This document shows, piece after piece, positions 43,308-54,937 of a DNA stretch of 64,000 nucleotides. Under the pieces are notes generated by a model. That model did no database searches. It had not been told where the DNA came from and saw nothing but the letters and a program-made list of their open reading frames with translations. Source of the stretch: Rhizoclosmatium globosum (Eukaryota > Chytridiomycota > Chytridiomycetes > Chytridiales > Chytriomycetaceae). Every line of letters starts with the position of its first letter. Within the stretch, counting starts at the first letter, position 1. The stretch covers positions 310,001 to 374,000 of the forward strand of contig MCGO01000042.1 in the NCBI GenBank assembly GCA_002104985.1. The letters are read 5' to 3'. The position numbers were made by a program, and so were the translations under genes.

Positions 43308-45254
43308 GGCTATTTATGTGTAAAATCTGGTGTGGATTTAAAGAGGTTAAATACGGATTAAAAGTTGGGTGTTTGGTTTGGTTTTGGTTTGGTTGGAGGG
43401 TGGCTGTCCACGGACTCAAAAACGAAAACACTGGCGCACCACCACCACTGGAGCACTGCTAGGAGCCATAGCAGATACTAGGGCTGGTTTAGAGACAGCG
43501 CACCGAGGGTGTACATGCGTTCAAGGCCCAGCACAGACACTCCGCAGCTTGACTTAGCCCCAAAATGAAACTAAACAATTCATTCCTAGGAGCGTCACTG
43601 CTGTCCGTCGCTCATAGGGTTAGGGAGTTATACACGCGATCCGGACCCGTCTTTACGATGCGTTCGAGGTGGTGGTGAGGTGGTGGGTGGGTGGGTGCTG
43701 GATGAAGGGGGGCGAAGGAGGCGCTGGCAAAGCGAGACAACTCACCAAAGATTTTGTGAGAGAAGAAAAGAGAAAAGGAGGATGGTGCAATATTGCACTG
43801 GTTACTGGTTGGGACGTGTTCCTAGTGGCTCTTTCATTACGAGTTAGTAGTTTATGCGTCGATGGTGTATGGTATTGGTGGGATCTTGTCTGCTTTTTGT
43901 GCCATGTCAATCCCCCATCCTTCTCCTTTCTTACCACTCAAATCTATTGCGGTCTTTAAGTTTATTCATGACTATATCAGTTTATATGGAAGCAAATGGG
44001 CAATTGGCTGTCATATTCCTGTTTGATGCCTACTCGAGAGCAATCTATCGTGAGATTGTTTCTTATGTCTTCACACGCAAAGTGCCAGCGGAGAATGTGG
44101 CATCGAATTTAATGAAGTAATCTATCACGAATAGAGGCCCTATCGAACATGGCCTTCACTTCAAGATACATTCAATCGTAATCCACCAGCTTTTAAAGTG
44201 ATTGGCTTATTTAAAGTTGCAATATAAGAACTCAAACAATATATTAATGCAATAAAGGTTTGCGAGAACCCGTAAGAAGAGAAGGAAACTAGAACGGAAG
44301 AAGAAAAAGGCATAGATAACAGTGGAAGTTCGACAAACCAATAAGAAGAAAACAGAGACCAAGCAATCCAGCCCTCCAAGAAAGAAATCAATAAACCAAA
44401 AAGTGGTCTGGCCCTCGCGTGTCTTTCAATATTTTCCAAATCGTAAAAATTCAAATGTCAAGTGCTTGGCTGGGGCGAAAGCAAACAAAGGAAGCAAAAA
44501 GGTCCCGACCCGTCCCAAGAAAAAACTACAAAAAGGACCAGCAATTCCTTGTTCAACCCTCCAGCAAACAACAGCAACTTCAACTTCAAAACTACCTCTC
44601 CTTCATTACCTTGTGCCTACGTACCTAGTACCGCATGTGTTGGCGGTACCTCTTAATACAGTGGATGCTTGGATGCATGCCTACCCTCGTGACAACCTCC
44701 TTGCCGCATTCGCATGGATTCATTGAGCCCTTACCCATGAACAAAGCCCTTCTACCCTCGATACCTTAACCTCCTTATTACTTCACATTCGCCATGTTCA
44801 GGGGATTTGAGTATATGAAATCTTTTGATGCTGCACCTGGATCGGTCTTTATCTCGCGTATTGACAATCCAACAAATCAAAACATTGCATGTATTCACTC
44901 CCTCTGCCACATGGCTATCCTGTGTGCCTTTCTATACCTTATCTTTCCCTTGCTTTTTCGTGACGGCATTGCTTGGCCTTGGCTTTGTAATCATGTTTAA
45001 TATTGAATCATTCTTGTTCAGGGGAATATGAATGTTGAAACTTCTGTAAACCTATCGAAGGAATTAGGGAACTTTCAACAATTCATTTCCTCCTGCCCAA
45101 ATATTGATGCACTTTTATATTCTTTTCTGAAATAAATAGCTTACACATGACAATTTCGTTGATTATTAATGCGGAGTTCAGATAAATAAACTGAGGCGTC
45201 ATTACTTGAATATTAACTTGTATCGTAAATAAACCTACTTTATTTCTCTGTGAA
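43308..45254. other. Long gene-poor intergenic region
   Basis: About 1.95 kb between divergent genes (Def1-like and CLEC16A-like), the longest non-repeat gap in the window. Only short, unconvincing reading frames occur. An interstitial telomere-like TAGGGTTAGGG lies at 43616-43626. A short duplicated motif TGTTCAGGGGA.TATGA occurs near 44796 and 45016. I found no tRNA-like A/B box pair and no rRNA signature. It may hold long 5' UTRs, a non-coding RNA or old transposon debris. Confidence 0.45.
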
Positions 45255-47980
45255 ATGGACTGGCTGGATCCAGCATTTGGAGCAGCAATGGCTCTCCTTG
45301 AAGCAACTACAACTCCGACTTCAGCAACTTCACCCTCTTTCCCTCCGAATCCAATCATAAAACGAAAGGAAGGCATCCAAATAGTTCGCACTTCGCATAC
45401 AACTCTTACTACAGCCACAGCACTGATTGCATCACTCCACCTGGATACAATCAAGGCAAATCGAAAGGTGCCTGATGCAAAGCGGAGGAAACAGGTGAGA
45501 TCCCCCTCGGCTCAGCAGCTTATCCTTATTACTAACTCAACTAACACAACATGCTTCCATCAAGTGGGACGCCATAGCCTCCGACACAAATGCCGCCCTA
45601 AACCAACTGGGCCAAACTCTCGTTGAATGCGATTCAATGGATATCAGCGATGTCTTTGACGTCTTCTTTGAACTCAAAACGCATCTTGTGATTCTGACCT
45701 TGATCCCTGCCTCAAAATCACACCTCATTCCAATCATACACCAACTCACATCGTCCGTCCTAAAGTTCTTTAATCTGCTTTCGGAAAATATCGAGAAGGA
45801 CTATATCCTCTTTCTACTGTTTTCAAATAATTACGTGAACGACTTGATATCCCTTCCTGGATTTGGTTTCCGCCATTCAGAGTCTCTGGGGCCGGCAGAC
45901 GGATCCGACGAGGGATTCAATTACTTTGTAACGCTCCTCAAAAATCTGTCGAATAAGTTGAACAGGAATTCAATCAATTTCTTTTTGAATGAGCATTTGG
46001 AGGATTTCCCGTTGTTTACGGAAGCGTTGGCTCTGTTTTCGTCGGATGAGAGGATGGTGCGGATTGCGGCGAGAACTGTTACGCTTAATATCTTCAAGGT
46101 GAATGATAAGAGTGCGTTGGAGTTTCTGGAGAATACTGTTGACGCGTATACGAAGCTATGTGAGTCTTAATGCATATACTTGGCAGATAATTAAATTGGT
46201 TGGTACCTCAAAATAGCACGGGTTTGGGAGAAAGAGGTTTCTGCAATCGAAAAGTCGATTCTGTTGAATAACAAGTCCATCCTTCCGAAACTCGAATCTG
46301 ACATTGACGACTGTGTTGACACACTTTTGTATTTTGAAGACGTGTTTGCGTTGGAGATTCCCAACGTTTGCGACGGCCTAGTGGCGGCCTTGGTGAATGG
46401 GCCAATCCAAACATTGACAAATTCGTTGTCTTCAAGTGACGCCTTGGAAACACAAGTATGTGCCCATCGTTGTTTTTTTGAGTCTATAAGTAACGTTTTT
46501 TAACCTCCAAAAAGTCCACATCCCTCTTCTTCCTCACCCAACTCTTCACCCACACAACATACACTCCACTCCTCGATGCAACAACAGACCTCCTCTTTTC
46601 AACCACCATCAAGCCTCACATTCTCCAATCCCTCAACACGAAACCCTTGTCTCCTTCCAGTTCAACAATCTTACCTTCAGACGCGCCTGTATCGCTTTGC
46701 GTCGCGTTACTCGCCTCTATTGTGAATAACCGGTACATAAGCGTGGATGTATTGAAACGATGCAATATCTGTCCGCGGCAGACGCTAAAAACACGGATGT
46801 TGGTTGATTCGTTGGTTGCTGGAACGACGACGACGCCGACTGGGTCTTTGAGTGGATTGTCGACGTTGAGTTCGGGAGTTGAGGGGCTGAAAGGGGAGGC
46901 TGGTGGGAGTTGGTATGATGAGGCTCTTGTTGGGTGCTTGATTGAGGTGTTGGGATCAACGGCTGGGATTCGGCCAGTTTGTTTGGAGCTAACTGTGTGG
47001 GTATTGGGGATGTTGGTTGGTGTCCAGGCGGGGAAGAAGGGGGTTTTGTTGGATGGGGAGTGTTTGGATATGCTTTTGGTGAGTTTTTCTTTATTGTAGC
47101 TTTGAGGGTTCTTATTCGCGATACAGAAGTTCCATGAAAAGTGGAGGAATATGATTGTTGCGTTGGTGAATGATGGAGTCGATTTGGTTGTGGATTTGTT
47201 GGAGTATGAAACGAATCAAGTTGTTCCACTGGATGTTCCGCGCATACTTCAGGATACGCGATTACTGATACCAAGGAATTCAAGTACTCCAAAACAGCCT
47301 TTGTCTACCAGTTTTGCGAATGAAGTTCGGGATATGAGTTTTCTGGTTCGGATATGGAAGCTCACGTCTCAATGCCTCGTCAAGCTCGGAATCCCTGATA
47401 AATATAATACACCCACGCGAATACAGAAAGTCGAATTTGATCCGAATGCCAAGGTTATTAATTTAGGTATGTTCTGCGTCATTTTGATTGGTGTGTGGTT
47501 GCAACTGCCACAAGCTAACGTTCACATAACAACAGATTCGTTCTCAACGCAGCCATGCATAATCCAACAAGACAAACATCCTCAAGTAAACGGATACTTT
47601 GTGTTTGATGCCACGACATTTCTTCTCACAGTCCCCGACCCACTCGCGCCCGGACAAGCCAACGTCACACTTTCAAAACCTCTTCAATGCGTCACTGCCA
47701 TTTTATCCGACACGTCTCCATCAACTCTCGAAATTCACTACCAGTCACTTGTATTTGCCGATACAAAGAAACGTGGCTCCATGTTCTTTTGGGGGGTTAA
47801 TGAGGTGGATACGACGTTGTGTGGCAGGATGAAACAACATGGGGGAATGTGAAGTTGGTTTTTCGAGGGTCTGTGGATTCAGTTGTTGTAGCTCGAGGGG
47901 CAGTGTATCAGCATATTGAGAAGGGGAAAGTAGAGTTATTGGAGTCACGAAGGAGAGAGTGGCTGGAATGTCTCAAATAA
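45255..47980 (+). CDS. CLEC16A: CLEC16A/TT9-type protein (FPL domain)
   Basis: Seven exons inferred: 45255-45494, 45565-46159, 46217-46455, 46515-47078, 47127-47466, 47536-47750, 47828-47980; about 781 residues. The FPL domain is in exon 2: FFELKTHLVILTLIPAS, FLLFSNNYVNDLI, LLKNLSNKLNRNSINFF, then FPLFTEALALF, ERMVRIAARTVTLNIF. CLEC16A/Gop-1/Ema proteins act in endosome maturation, autophagy and mitophagy, in part as regulators of ubiquitin ligase complexes. The far C-terminal segment (DETTWGNVKLVFRGSV...ESRRREWLECLK) is in another frame. It needs a last intron, either 47751-47827 (77 bases, preferred on length) or 47796-47827 (only 32 bases). Without it the protein stops at 47852. Confidence 0.85.
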
Positions 47981-48045
47981 TAAAGTATTAACGTTGAAAC
48001 AAGTCTCCAAAGAAATGAGAGCATAGAAAAAAAAGAAAGAAAGCA

Positions 48046-49062
48046 ATGTCACTGCTTGCAGCTTCCGCCATCCCTGATCTCACCAAAATGGGTGAATTAC
48101 TTGCAACTGATCCGGATATAATCCACGAACGGGACGCCGAGACCAATGCATCCCCGCTCCACTACGCCGCCCAAACGGGAAGCCTCGCCGCCGTTGAGCT
48201 CCTCCTCCAGCACGGCCACCCTTGGAACGAAGTAACCTTCACACACAAAACCGCTGCCGAATTCGCACTCGCCCAGGGCCACAACCACATTTGGGATCGG
48301 CTCTTGAACGAAGGCATCCGAGTTGAAATGCTCCTTGCGATCCTCGGAAAGGGCGAGCAGGACAGTGACACCTTGGACTTGGACGAGGAAACAAAGGCGA
48401 AGCTGCTTCCGGTCGATGCCTCGGACTACTTGAACAAGAAGCTTACTTATTCGGAGGATGGCTCAAAGCTGCTCGATGAGGATGGGAACGGGGTGATGAT
48501 GGGCTGGGAGGCGCCGCTGATGGAGAGACATGCGATGGTTATTGCTCCTGCCCCGGGAAAGAGTGTGTTGAATGTCGGTTTTGGTCTGGGAATCATCGAT
48601 ACGTACCTTCAAGAACGGGGTGTTGCTCAACACACTATCATTGAAGCGCATCCAGATGTATATGCATTCATGCTGAAACAAGGGTGGGACAAGAAGCCGG
48701 GTGTAAAGATTCTGTTTGGACGTTGGCAGGATGTTGTTGATCAACTTGAAGTCTATGATGGAATCTTTTTCGATACATTCGGAGAAGATTATGATGCTCT
48801 CAAGGAGTTCCATGAGCTTTTGCCGAATATTCTGGCTGAGGATGGAATCTATTCTTACTTCAATGGGTTGTCAGGATCGAATCCTTTCTTCCACGAAGTC
48901 TCTTGCGCTATCTGTGAATCTGATTTGCAGGATATGGGAATCGAGACTTCAATCGAAAAGATTGACATGGGTTCCTTGGGGGACGAAGTATGGGATGGAG
49001 TACGAAGAGCGTATTGGACTCTGCCAATCTACAATCTTCCAACATGTCTCTTTTCAATGTAA
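48046..49062 (+). CDS. RMT2: Protein arginine N5-methyltransferase Rmt2
   Basis: Intronless, 338 residues. The N-terminal ~90 residues are ankyrin-like (ASPLHYAAQTGSLAAVELLL). The methyltransferase part follows: a GWEAPLMERHA signature, SAM-binding motif I VLNVGFGLGIIDTYLQ, an acidic post-I residue in IIEAHPDVYAFM, and YDGIFFDTFGEDYDALKEFH. This arrangement is specific to Rmt2, a fungal/plant enzyme that methylates the delta-nitrogen of arginine; in yeast its substrate is ribosomal protein Rpl12. It acts in cytosol and nucleus. Length is near that of other short Rmt2 proteins, and the start codon precedes conserved sequence. Confidence 0.95.
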   Translation: MSLLAASAIPDLTKMGELLATDPDIIHERDAETNASPLHYAAQTGSLAAVELLLQHGHPWNEVTFTHKTAAEFALAQGHNHIWDRLLNEGIRVEMLLAILGKGEQDSDTLDLDEETKAKLLPVDASDYLNKKLTYSEDGSKLLDEDGNGVMMGWEAPLMERHAMVIAPAPGKSVLNVGFGLGIIDTYLQERGVAQHTIIEAHPDVYAFMLKQGWDKKPGVKILFGRWQDVVDQLEVYDGIFFDTFGEDYDALKEFHELLPNILAEDGIYSYFNGLSGSNPFFHEVSCAICESDLQDMGIETSIEKIDMGSLGDEVWDGVRRAYWTLPIYNLPTCLFSM

Positions 49063-49170
49063 TGATTATTAAATTTATTGCGTTGTAAACATGTATTTCA
49101 TTCATCGATTTCTTTTTGAAACACGAAGTCAATCCAATCCAGTGAAAGAAAGGCTGAAACAACGTCCAAA

Positions 49171-51258
49171 ATGAACACACCTTTGACACCGGCGCCGCAG
49201 CAAACCGCCTCACCTGCGCCTTCGCCATCGGGGCATTCGCTCGGATCGTCGATTGTTGAAAGTGTTGCGAGTGAATCCAGTGACTCATCGGCGACTCAGG
49301 CCCAAGTTGCCGCACCGAGAACACCCTTTGGCCGGCTGCTTTCGTCCCTAACCCTAAAGAAAGACAGTAGCACTACTAGTAATAGTAATAGTACTAGTAC
49401 TAGTACTAGTGGTAGTGGCAGTGGTGGTAACAGTAGTACTACCACTAGTAACACCAGCACAACCACTTCGTTCTTTGGCTCAACCCTCCGCAGAGCAAAC
49501 ACTCTCTCGTCTTCAAAGGCCCAAAAGCATCTTTCTTCACCCGCTTCAATGTCTGATCTTCCACCAATCACCCACACTTCATCGTCGCCACTGCCACCTT
49601 CCTCCTCCAATTCAACTGCTTCAAAGTCTGCCACTTCCTCAGAAACACAGCCAAACATCCGCCGTTCAACCTCGGTTTCAATTATTCGGTCTCGCGGCGT
49701 CGAAGTCCAACCCTCGCATTTCCAGAAAGTAAAGTTGATTGGAAAGGGCGATGTGGGACGGGTCTTTCTGGTCGTGAGTATCTCGCTCTAAATTGGCCCC
49801 CCGCTATTACCTAACCACACCCTATTACCCATCAGAAACATATCAAATCTCAAAAGTTTTATGCAATGAAAGTACTCGAGAAGCGGGAAATGCTCAAGCG
49901 AAACAAGGTTAAGCGGGTGCTGGCGGAACAAGAGATTTTAATGACTGCAAACCACCCCTTCATTGTGACGCTGTATCACTCATTCCAGTCTGAAGAGTAC
50001 CTGTATTTCGTAATGGAGTACTGTTCTGGTGGAGAGTTCTTTAGGTGAGACACAATTCAATCTATACCGATTCCATTCCTCTTGCTTCTACTTCGAATGC
50101 CTGAAGGATGGTATCTCTTGATTTCTCAGTGACTGTATAGCTTGGAATGCTGAACCCATCCTCTTATTTTACTTACACGTGTTTTTCTGGTGACAGAACC
50201 CTTCAACTAAGACCAGGAAAGTGTCTGAAGGAATCTGAGGCTCGATTCTATGCTGCCGAAGTACTTGCTGCGTTGGAATATTTACATTTGATGGGCTTTA
50301 TTTACAGAGACCTTAAACCAGAGAGTGAGTGTTGTTTTTCGGTTCACTGATTTGTTTTAACTTTTACAACAAAGATATTCTTCTGCACCAAAGTGGACAT
50401 ATTATGCTTACTGATTTTGATCTCTCCAAACCGTCTGCTTCCATAACGGCTCCATCCTTTGTCAAAACATCAACAGTCCAACAACCCTTTACCTTTGGTC
50501 GCGACTCAAACAACACATTTGTAGTTGACACCACAATTGATCTCCGCACAAACTCATTTGTCGGCACTGAAGAATACATTGCTCCTGAAGTCATTCGCGG
50601 GAACGGACACACGATGGCCGTCGACTTTTGGACATTTGGAATCCTCATTTACGAAATGCTCTACGGAACAACCCCCTTCAAAGGCGCCAACAGAAACGCC
50701 ACCTTCTACAACGTCATTCACAATGAAGTCACATTCCCCACCCCTGAACTCTCTCACCGCCTTTTCCATCACACCCCTGCCTCCTCCGCCAATTCATCCC
50801 CAAATGCCCCCGTATCCCCACAAGACGTTTCCAAAAACTGTAAATCAATCGTCACGAAACTCCTCTTCAAAGACGATACAAAGCGACTTGGATCCAAAGC
50901 GGGTGCTGCCGAAGTCAAACTGCACCCGTTCTTCAAAGACTTGAATTGGGCGTTGTTGCGGAACATGACGCCCCCGATTATTCCGGCGCAGTATGAGGAC
51001 TTGGCGGGGAGTGTGGCGAATTTCAGGAATATTAAGGTTGAGTCGTCGGCGTCGTCGACGGCGGCTGTTGGACCCAGTTTTGATTTTGAGAGGGATGAGG
51101 TGTTGGATGCGAGGGCTGGTTCTGTGGGGCCTGGGCGAAGGCCTTTGGTGGGGAGTGCGACTTTGCCGGGTGGTGCTACAAAGAATTTGGGTGCTTCTAG
51201 GAATCCGTTTGAGGCTTTTGAGAGTGTTACGTTGAACAGTTGGGATTTGGAGCGATGA
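49171..51258 (+). CDS. AGC-family protein kinase, FPK1/KIN82/NRC-2 type
   Basis: Four exons (49171-49773, 49836-50044, 50197-50324, 50375-51258), 607 residues. Residues 1-175 are low complexity, with a Ser/Thr/Gly/Asn tract encoded by an AGT-rich microsatellite (about 49360-49455). The kinase domain starts at [18 protein letters not shown]; the glycine loop reads GKGDVG. Then YAMKVLEK (catalytic Lys), YRDLKPEN (RD kinase loop), and DFDLSK as the metal-binding motif, typical of the FPK1/phototropin-like subgroup. An insert of about 45 residues lies in the activation segment before [10 protein letters not shown], also typical. [30 protein letters not shown] and a C-terminal tail follow. Yeast Fpk1/Kin82 phosphorylate flippases Dnf1/2 and control lipid asymmetry. 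[12 protein letters not shown] at the end may serve as hydrophobic motif. Confidence 0.93.
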
Positions 51259-51423
51259 GTTTTGTTTGGAATTGTGTGTGTGTGTGTGATTTTAGAGGGT
51301 TTCCCTCTCTCTCTCCTCCTCCCTTTCACTTTCTATATACGTGTTGGTTATCATGGTTTATGGTCCCTGAATAAAAAGAGAGTATATTGGTTTTGTTTTG
51401 GATTCTCGGAATAAGCACAAGAA

Positions 51424-52040
51424 ATGAAAGTTGAAGCAGTCTCACTCATAGCCTTTGCTGTGCTAACACTGGCAGCACCACTTGCACTGTCAATACAGTC
51501 GACTGAATCACTTCAACGAATCTTGGAAGATGAACCAACGCTGAGCAATTGCGGAATCGACAATTCATTCTTTGAGCCTTCATCAATAGTTGCAAATCCC
51601 GACCCGCCAATCAAAGGCCAAGACTTGACAATCCAAGTCGTTGGTGATTTATCTCAGCCACTTGATGTTGGAACCAGAATTCAGGTGTGCAATCTCTGGT
51701 TCACGGAAGTATCCCTCAACGTGTACTTATTATAAATGACGTAAATAGATGACGGTAAAAGTTGGACCAATCACTATAACCAAACACGAAATCGATGTGT
51801 GCGAGCAACTTGAAGAGTCAGGGGAATCGTGCCCGATTCCTGAAGGCGAAGTCGTGCTGTCAAAAACATTTCGGATTCCAGCTGAGATACCACCGGTGAG
51901 ATCCCGTTGTTAAATCAAACCTTGATTTCTTATTTTTGGAGGGGTTTTATCAGGGGAAATACTACTCAAGAATAGAGTTGTTTGCGCCTGGTGAAATTCT
52001 GCCAATCGGATGTGTTCATGGGACTGTGGTGTTTGAATAA
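51424..52040 (+). CDS. NPC2: ML-domain lipid-transfer protein, NPC2-like
   Basis: Three exons (51424-51684, 51749-51895, 51954-52040), 164 residues. An N-terminal signal peptide (VSLIAFAVLTLAAPLALS) indicates secretion or vacuolar delivery. The ML fold signatures follow: LSNCG, a strand with DLTIQVVGDL, GTRIQMTVKVGPITI, CEQLEESGESCPIPEGEV (the conserved Cys pair) and GKYYSRIELF..., GCVHGTVVFE. Six Cys in mature sequence fit the three-disulfide pattern. Homologues bind sterols or phosphatidylglycerol/phosphatidylinositol in vacuole or lysosome lumen. Both introns are phase 0. Confidence 0.9.
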
Positions 52041-52243
52041 ATTATGGAATATGTATAAATATTATAATAGAATGCAATCGCGATAAGATCCGTTGGTATC
52101 CCGCCAGAAACCACGAGACACCATTCCACCCTTATATTCTCGGGAGGCACCAAACAGGGTTTTGGGGAAAGCATCAAAATCAAAACAAAAAGCGCGTGGT
52201 GTGCTTTGCCTCCTCCGAAAACAAAGAAATCAATCGAAAGAAA

Positions 52244-53027
52244 AATGCTTGGACTGTACTCCAACTGCCGCGATGAAATGCCCACAAAGCCTGGCTGCCA
52301 CCCGTTCCTGCTCATTAGAGAAGATGCAGTCCATAGAGAAGTAACTGATAGCGACTGCCTGCATAAAGAGGTACGAGTGTTATAGAGTGCCCTTACTTGC
52401 GTGGGTTTGTCTTATCAGGCTAACATCACCTCCCTCAGTTGCATGTCCACTCAGACAAGTCCATCGACGGTATCTTCATCAGCGCTAAAGATGCATCCCA
52501 GCTTGGACTTACGGAAACTGGAATGGCAGAGACGTTGTACGGGCCTGTCAAAAGGTATCTTGCTGCGCAAAAAGCCGCTTACAAATGGCTTACACTTGCG
52601 CATACATAGATACACACCATTACACATTTCATTCCTCTCGCATTCGCATTCGCTTCCAGTCAAGAACGTGTATCAGCTTCCACCGCCGTTTGAAAACACA
52701 CATTTGGAGGGTGGAATCATTGGCATTGCGTTCTTGTTCTCGTTGGGGGTTAGTGTGGCGTATGATCGCGGGTTTGTGTACTTGATTCGGAGTGGACTTG
52801 AGCCGTTGGTGATGGGGGCGGATAGGCCTGATGAAGGGAACAAAGCGGCTGTGAGTCATACTGTGGCAAGTACGGATGATGAAGGATTTGCGAAAGTGAA
52901 TGCGGCGTTTAAAGGGTTTGGGTTGGGACTTGTTGTTGAAAGGGATGAGGATGATGATGACGATGATGACGAGGAGGTTGAATATGGAGTTGGGTTTGGG
53001 CAGCTTGGTGTTGCAAGCAGAGCTTGA
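52244..53027 (+). CDS. Unrecognised protein with one hydrophobic segment and acidic tail (model uncertain)
   Basis: Three coding parts can be seen: 52244-52370 (MLGLYSNCRDEMPTKPGC...), then from 52439 (LHVHSDKSIDGIFISAKDAS... to about 52560-52610), and a third ending at 53027 that starts near 52664 (NVYQLPPPFENTHLEGGIIG). Exons 1 and 2 join well at an intron 52371-52438. The second junction is unclear: the obvious donor (AG/GTATCT at 52557) does not give the right phase with the nearest CAG. The third part has a hydrophobic stretch (GGIIGIAFLFSLGVSVAYD), AYDRGFVYLIRSGLEP, and an Asp/Glu run near the end from a GAT/GAC-rich tract. Function unknown; possibly a small membrane protein. Confidence 0.55.
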
Positions 53028-53191
53028 ACTCCGATACAACTACAGCTTGCTCATTCCCTTATCCTTCCCTTTCTTCGTTTACGCTGTGTATTATTGCTGT
53101 TAAGCTGGTCATGTCTGTAAATAAATCAAAACGCATGGTGGCTGCATGAATATGTGTGTCTATTTCCCAAAAAGCGTTTGTTATGAAGTCA

Positions 53192-53790
53192 TTATTCTGT
53201 GGATAACTTGGATTCGGCAGTATTCCTCTCCGTTTGGTCTCGTTGAACCTCTTTGTTTGTCTCTTCCTTCGCAACACTATCCCGACCCTCTTTGAAATCC
53301 TCGAACGGCTCTTTCTCATTCACGTCCTTCCCCACCTTCCTATTTTATAAGAAGTAAGTTAGAATTCGTGGCACTTTGGGAACACACTCAACTCTTTTGG
53401 CTTTGACTTGTTCTTTCCCTTTGGAATATACTTGTCAATCCCGCCTTTGATCTTTTCATACCGATCTTTCCAGTTCTGCGGTTTCACTTTCGAGTTTCCG
53501 TCAGCTGCAGCAATCGGGCCCGGGACAGCAGGGACACCGGCAGCAAGAGGAACAGCAACAACAGGTGGTGGTGGGACTACACCCACAATATCCGCAGGTA
53601 CACTGACAGGCACGGGTTTAACGATCCGGTACTGCGGCCGCAGAACAAATGTGTGTATGATTGTGATGAGGAGAATGAGGGTGAGGAAGATGAAGAAGGG
53701 CGAGGATATTAGTTTCTGCCACCATGCCTTTACTTTCTTGCGCATCACGAAATATGTGGCGAAGGTTGCTATGTACATTTTGTAGTTCAT
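53192..53790 (-). CDS. Single-pass membrane protein of unknown function
   Basis: Two exons (53790-53386, 53335-53192), 182 residues. One clear transmembrane segment (FFIFLTLILLITIIHTFVL, ~31-50) follows a basic N terminus (MRKKVKAWWQK), suggesting the N terminus is cytosolic. The next part is Pro/Val/Ala-rich, then KPQNWKDRYEKIKGGIDKY. The second exon adds a charged, probably helical tail (VGKDVNEKEPFEDFKEG). Without the intron the protein stops at 53359 (FPKCHEF). The 50-base phase-0 intron with a GGAAG acceptor is preferred because it opens 47 further codons with strong charge bias. Confidence 0.65.
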
Positions 53791-54047
53791 GGTGGATGGT
53801 TTAGGGTTACGGAATTGATGATAGCGTTGTTTGATGGTGTGGCAGGCGGCAGGGCAGGCGGTAAGGCGGGGGAAGAAACGTGGAATGAATTTTTGAAGGC
53901 GGACGACTTCGAGAAAAGTTCGATTGAAATTTAAGTATGAACGTGTAGTTTATTTGGGGTTGGATCTCATCATCAATATCCAGAGTGGTTTTAGGCGCCG
54001 AAGTAAGAAGAAGGTACAGGGAAAATTACAAGGATAGAAACAGGAAA

Positions 54048-54880
54048 TTAAAACTGCATAACAGAATCTTGCTGCTGTTGCTGATTATAATATTGTTGAT
54101 TTTGCGACTGTTGAAGCTGCTGCTGTAATTGTTGCTGCTGTTGCTGTCTTGCCATCCAAATGTGTTGCAAGTGACCTCCACCAGCACCGCTTTTGCACAA
54201 GGCACAGTCACCACGAGATAACTGAGCAGCCTGCCTCTGTTGGTTCTGGTGACGCGACAGGTGGTTATAGTAGGAGGACACGTCTGAGAGTGTTGCATCG
54301 CTGTCAATCTCTTGATCATCGTCTGTCATCATCATGGTCATATTGACATCCAGCTGGGTTTGCTGTGCCAGCAGATCCGAGTGGGACAGCCAGACATCGC
54401 TGGCTGAAGGAGTAGGAGGAAGGTACGGGGTTGACGTGCCGGTGCTGCTAAAGAGGGGAGGAACTTGGGCTGTCGCGAGAGACGGACTATCCATTGAATT
54501 TGAGTTGATGCGCTTTGACTGAATGTCCTAGATTGGTTCAATACGTTAATATAACCATTAAACTTGTAATAAAGGGAAGGTTGCAGGAAGGTACAAGCAT
54601 CAGGAACAAGGATACTTACCCAGCTTGTCTCTGATTCGTCCATACAATCATCTTCATCGAAACCTTTCCGTTTCCGGTCTCTACTTGCTCCAAATCCACT
54701 GAGCACAGGCTTTTGGAGGCCTTGAAGTGGAGCAATTGGAGTCGGAGCGAACGAGAAGGACATTTGAAAGGTTTCGCTGGGACTTTTTGGAGCAACTGTG
54801 AAACTCCCAAGTTTGGGGCAATTGCTTATCACCTGAAATTCATGGCCTCCTTGTGTTTCATGCAACTTGTTTAATTCCAT
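54048..54880 (-). CDS. Unrecognised protein with Gln-rich C terminus
   Basis: Two exons (54880-54620 and 54527-54048), 246 residues. The N-terminal exon contains RDRKRKGFDEDDCMDESE, a likely nuclear localisation signal followed by an acidic stretch. The second exon is Ser/Pro/Thr-rich, has a run of Met and Asp (VNMTMMMTDDDQEID), a short Cys/His segment (CALCKSGAGGGHLQH) and a Gln-rich end with runs of 6-7 Gln. Composition suggests a nuclear regulator; no family is recognised. The Gln runs come from CAG/CAA repeats and may vary in length. Confidence 0.6.
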
Positions 54881-54937
54881 TTATTTATTTATTAGTCAAT
54901 TAACACGATATTAAAACTTTGTTTTAACGAGAACAGG

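Noticed and set aside
43490..43570. Possible tRNA B box (GTTCAAGGC)
   Set aside because: No matching T-stem, acceptor stem or A box could be formed around it.
43968..44120. Short frame MTISVYMEANGQLAVIF...
   Set aside because: Around 50 codons, no recognised motif and no splice partner; not strong enough to call a gene.
53059..53319. 86-codon minus-strand frame MRKSRSRISKRVG...
   Set aside because: It overlaps, in another frame, the second exon of the single-pass membrane protein, whose charged tail is the better coding candidate.
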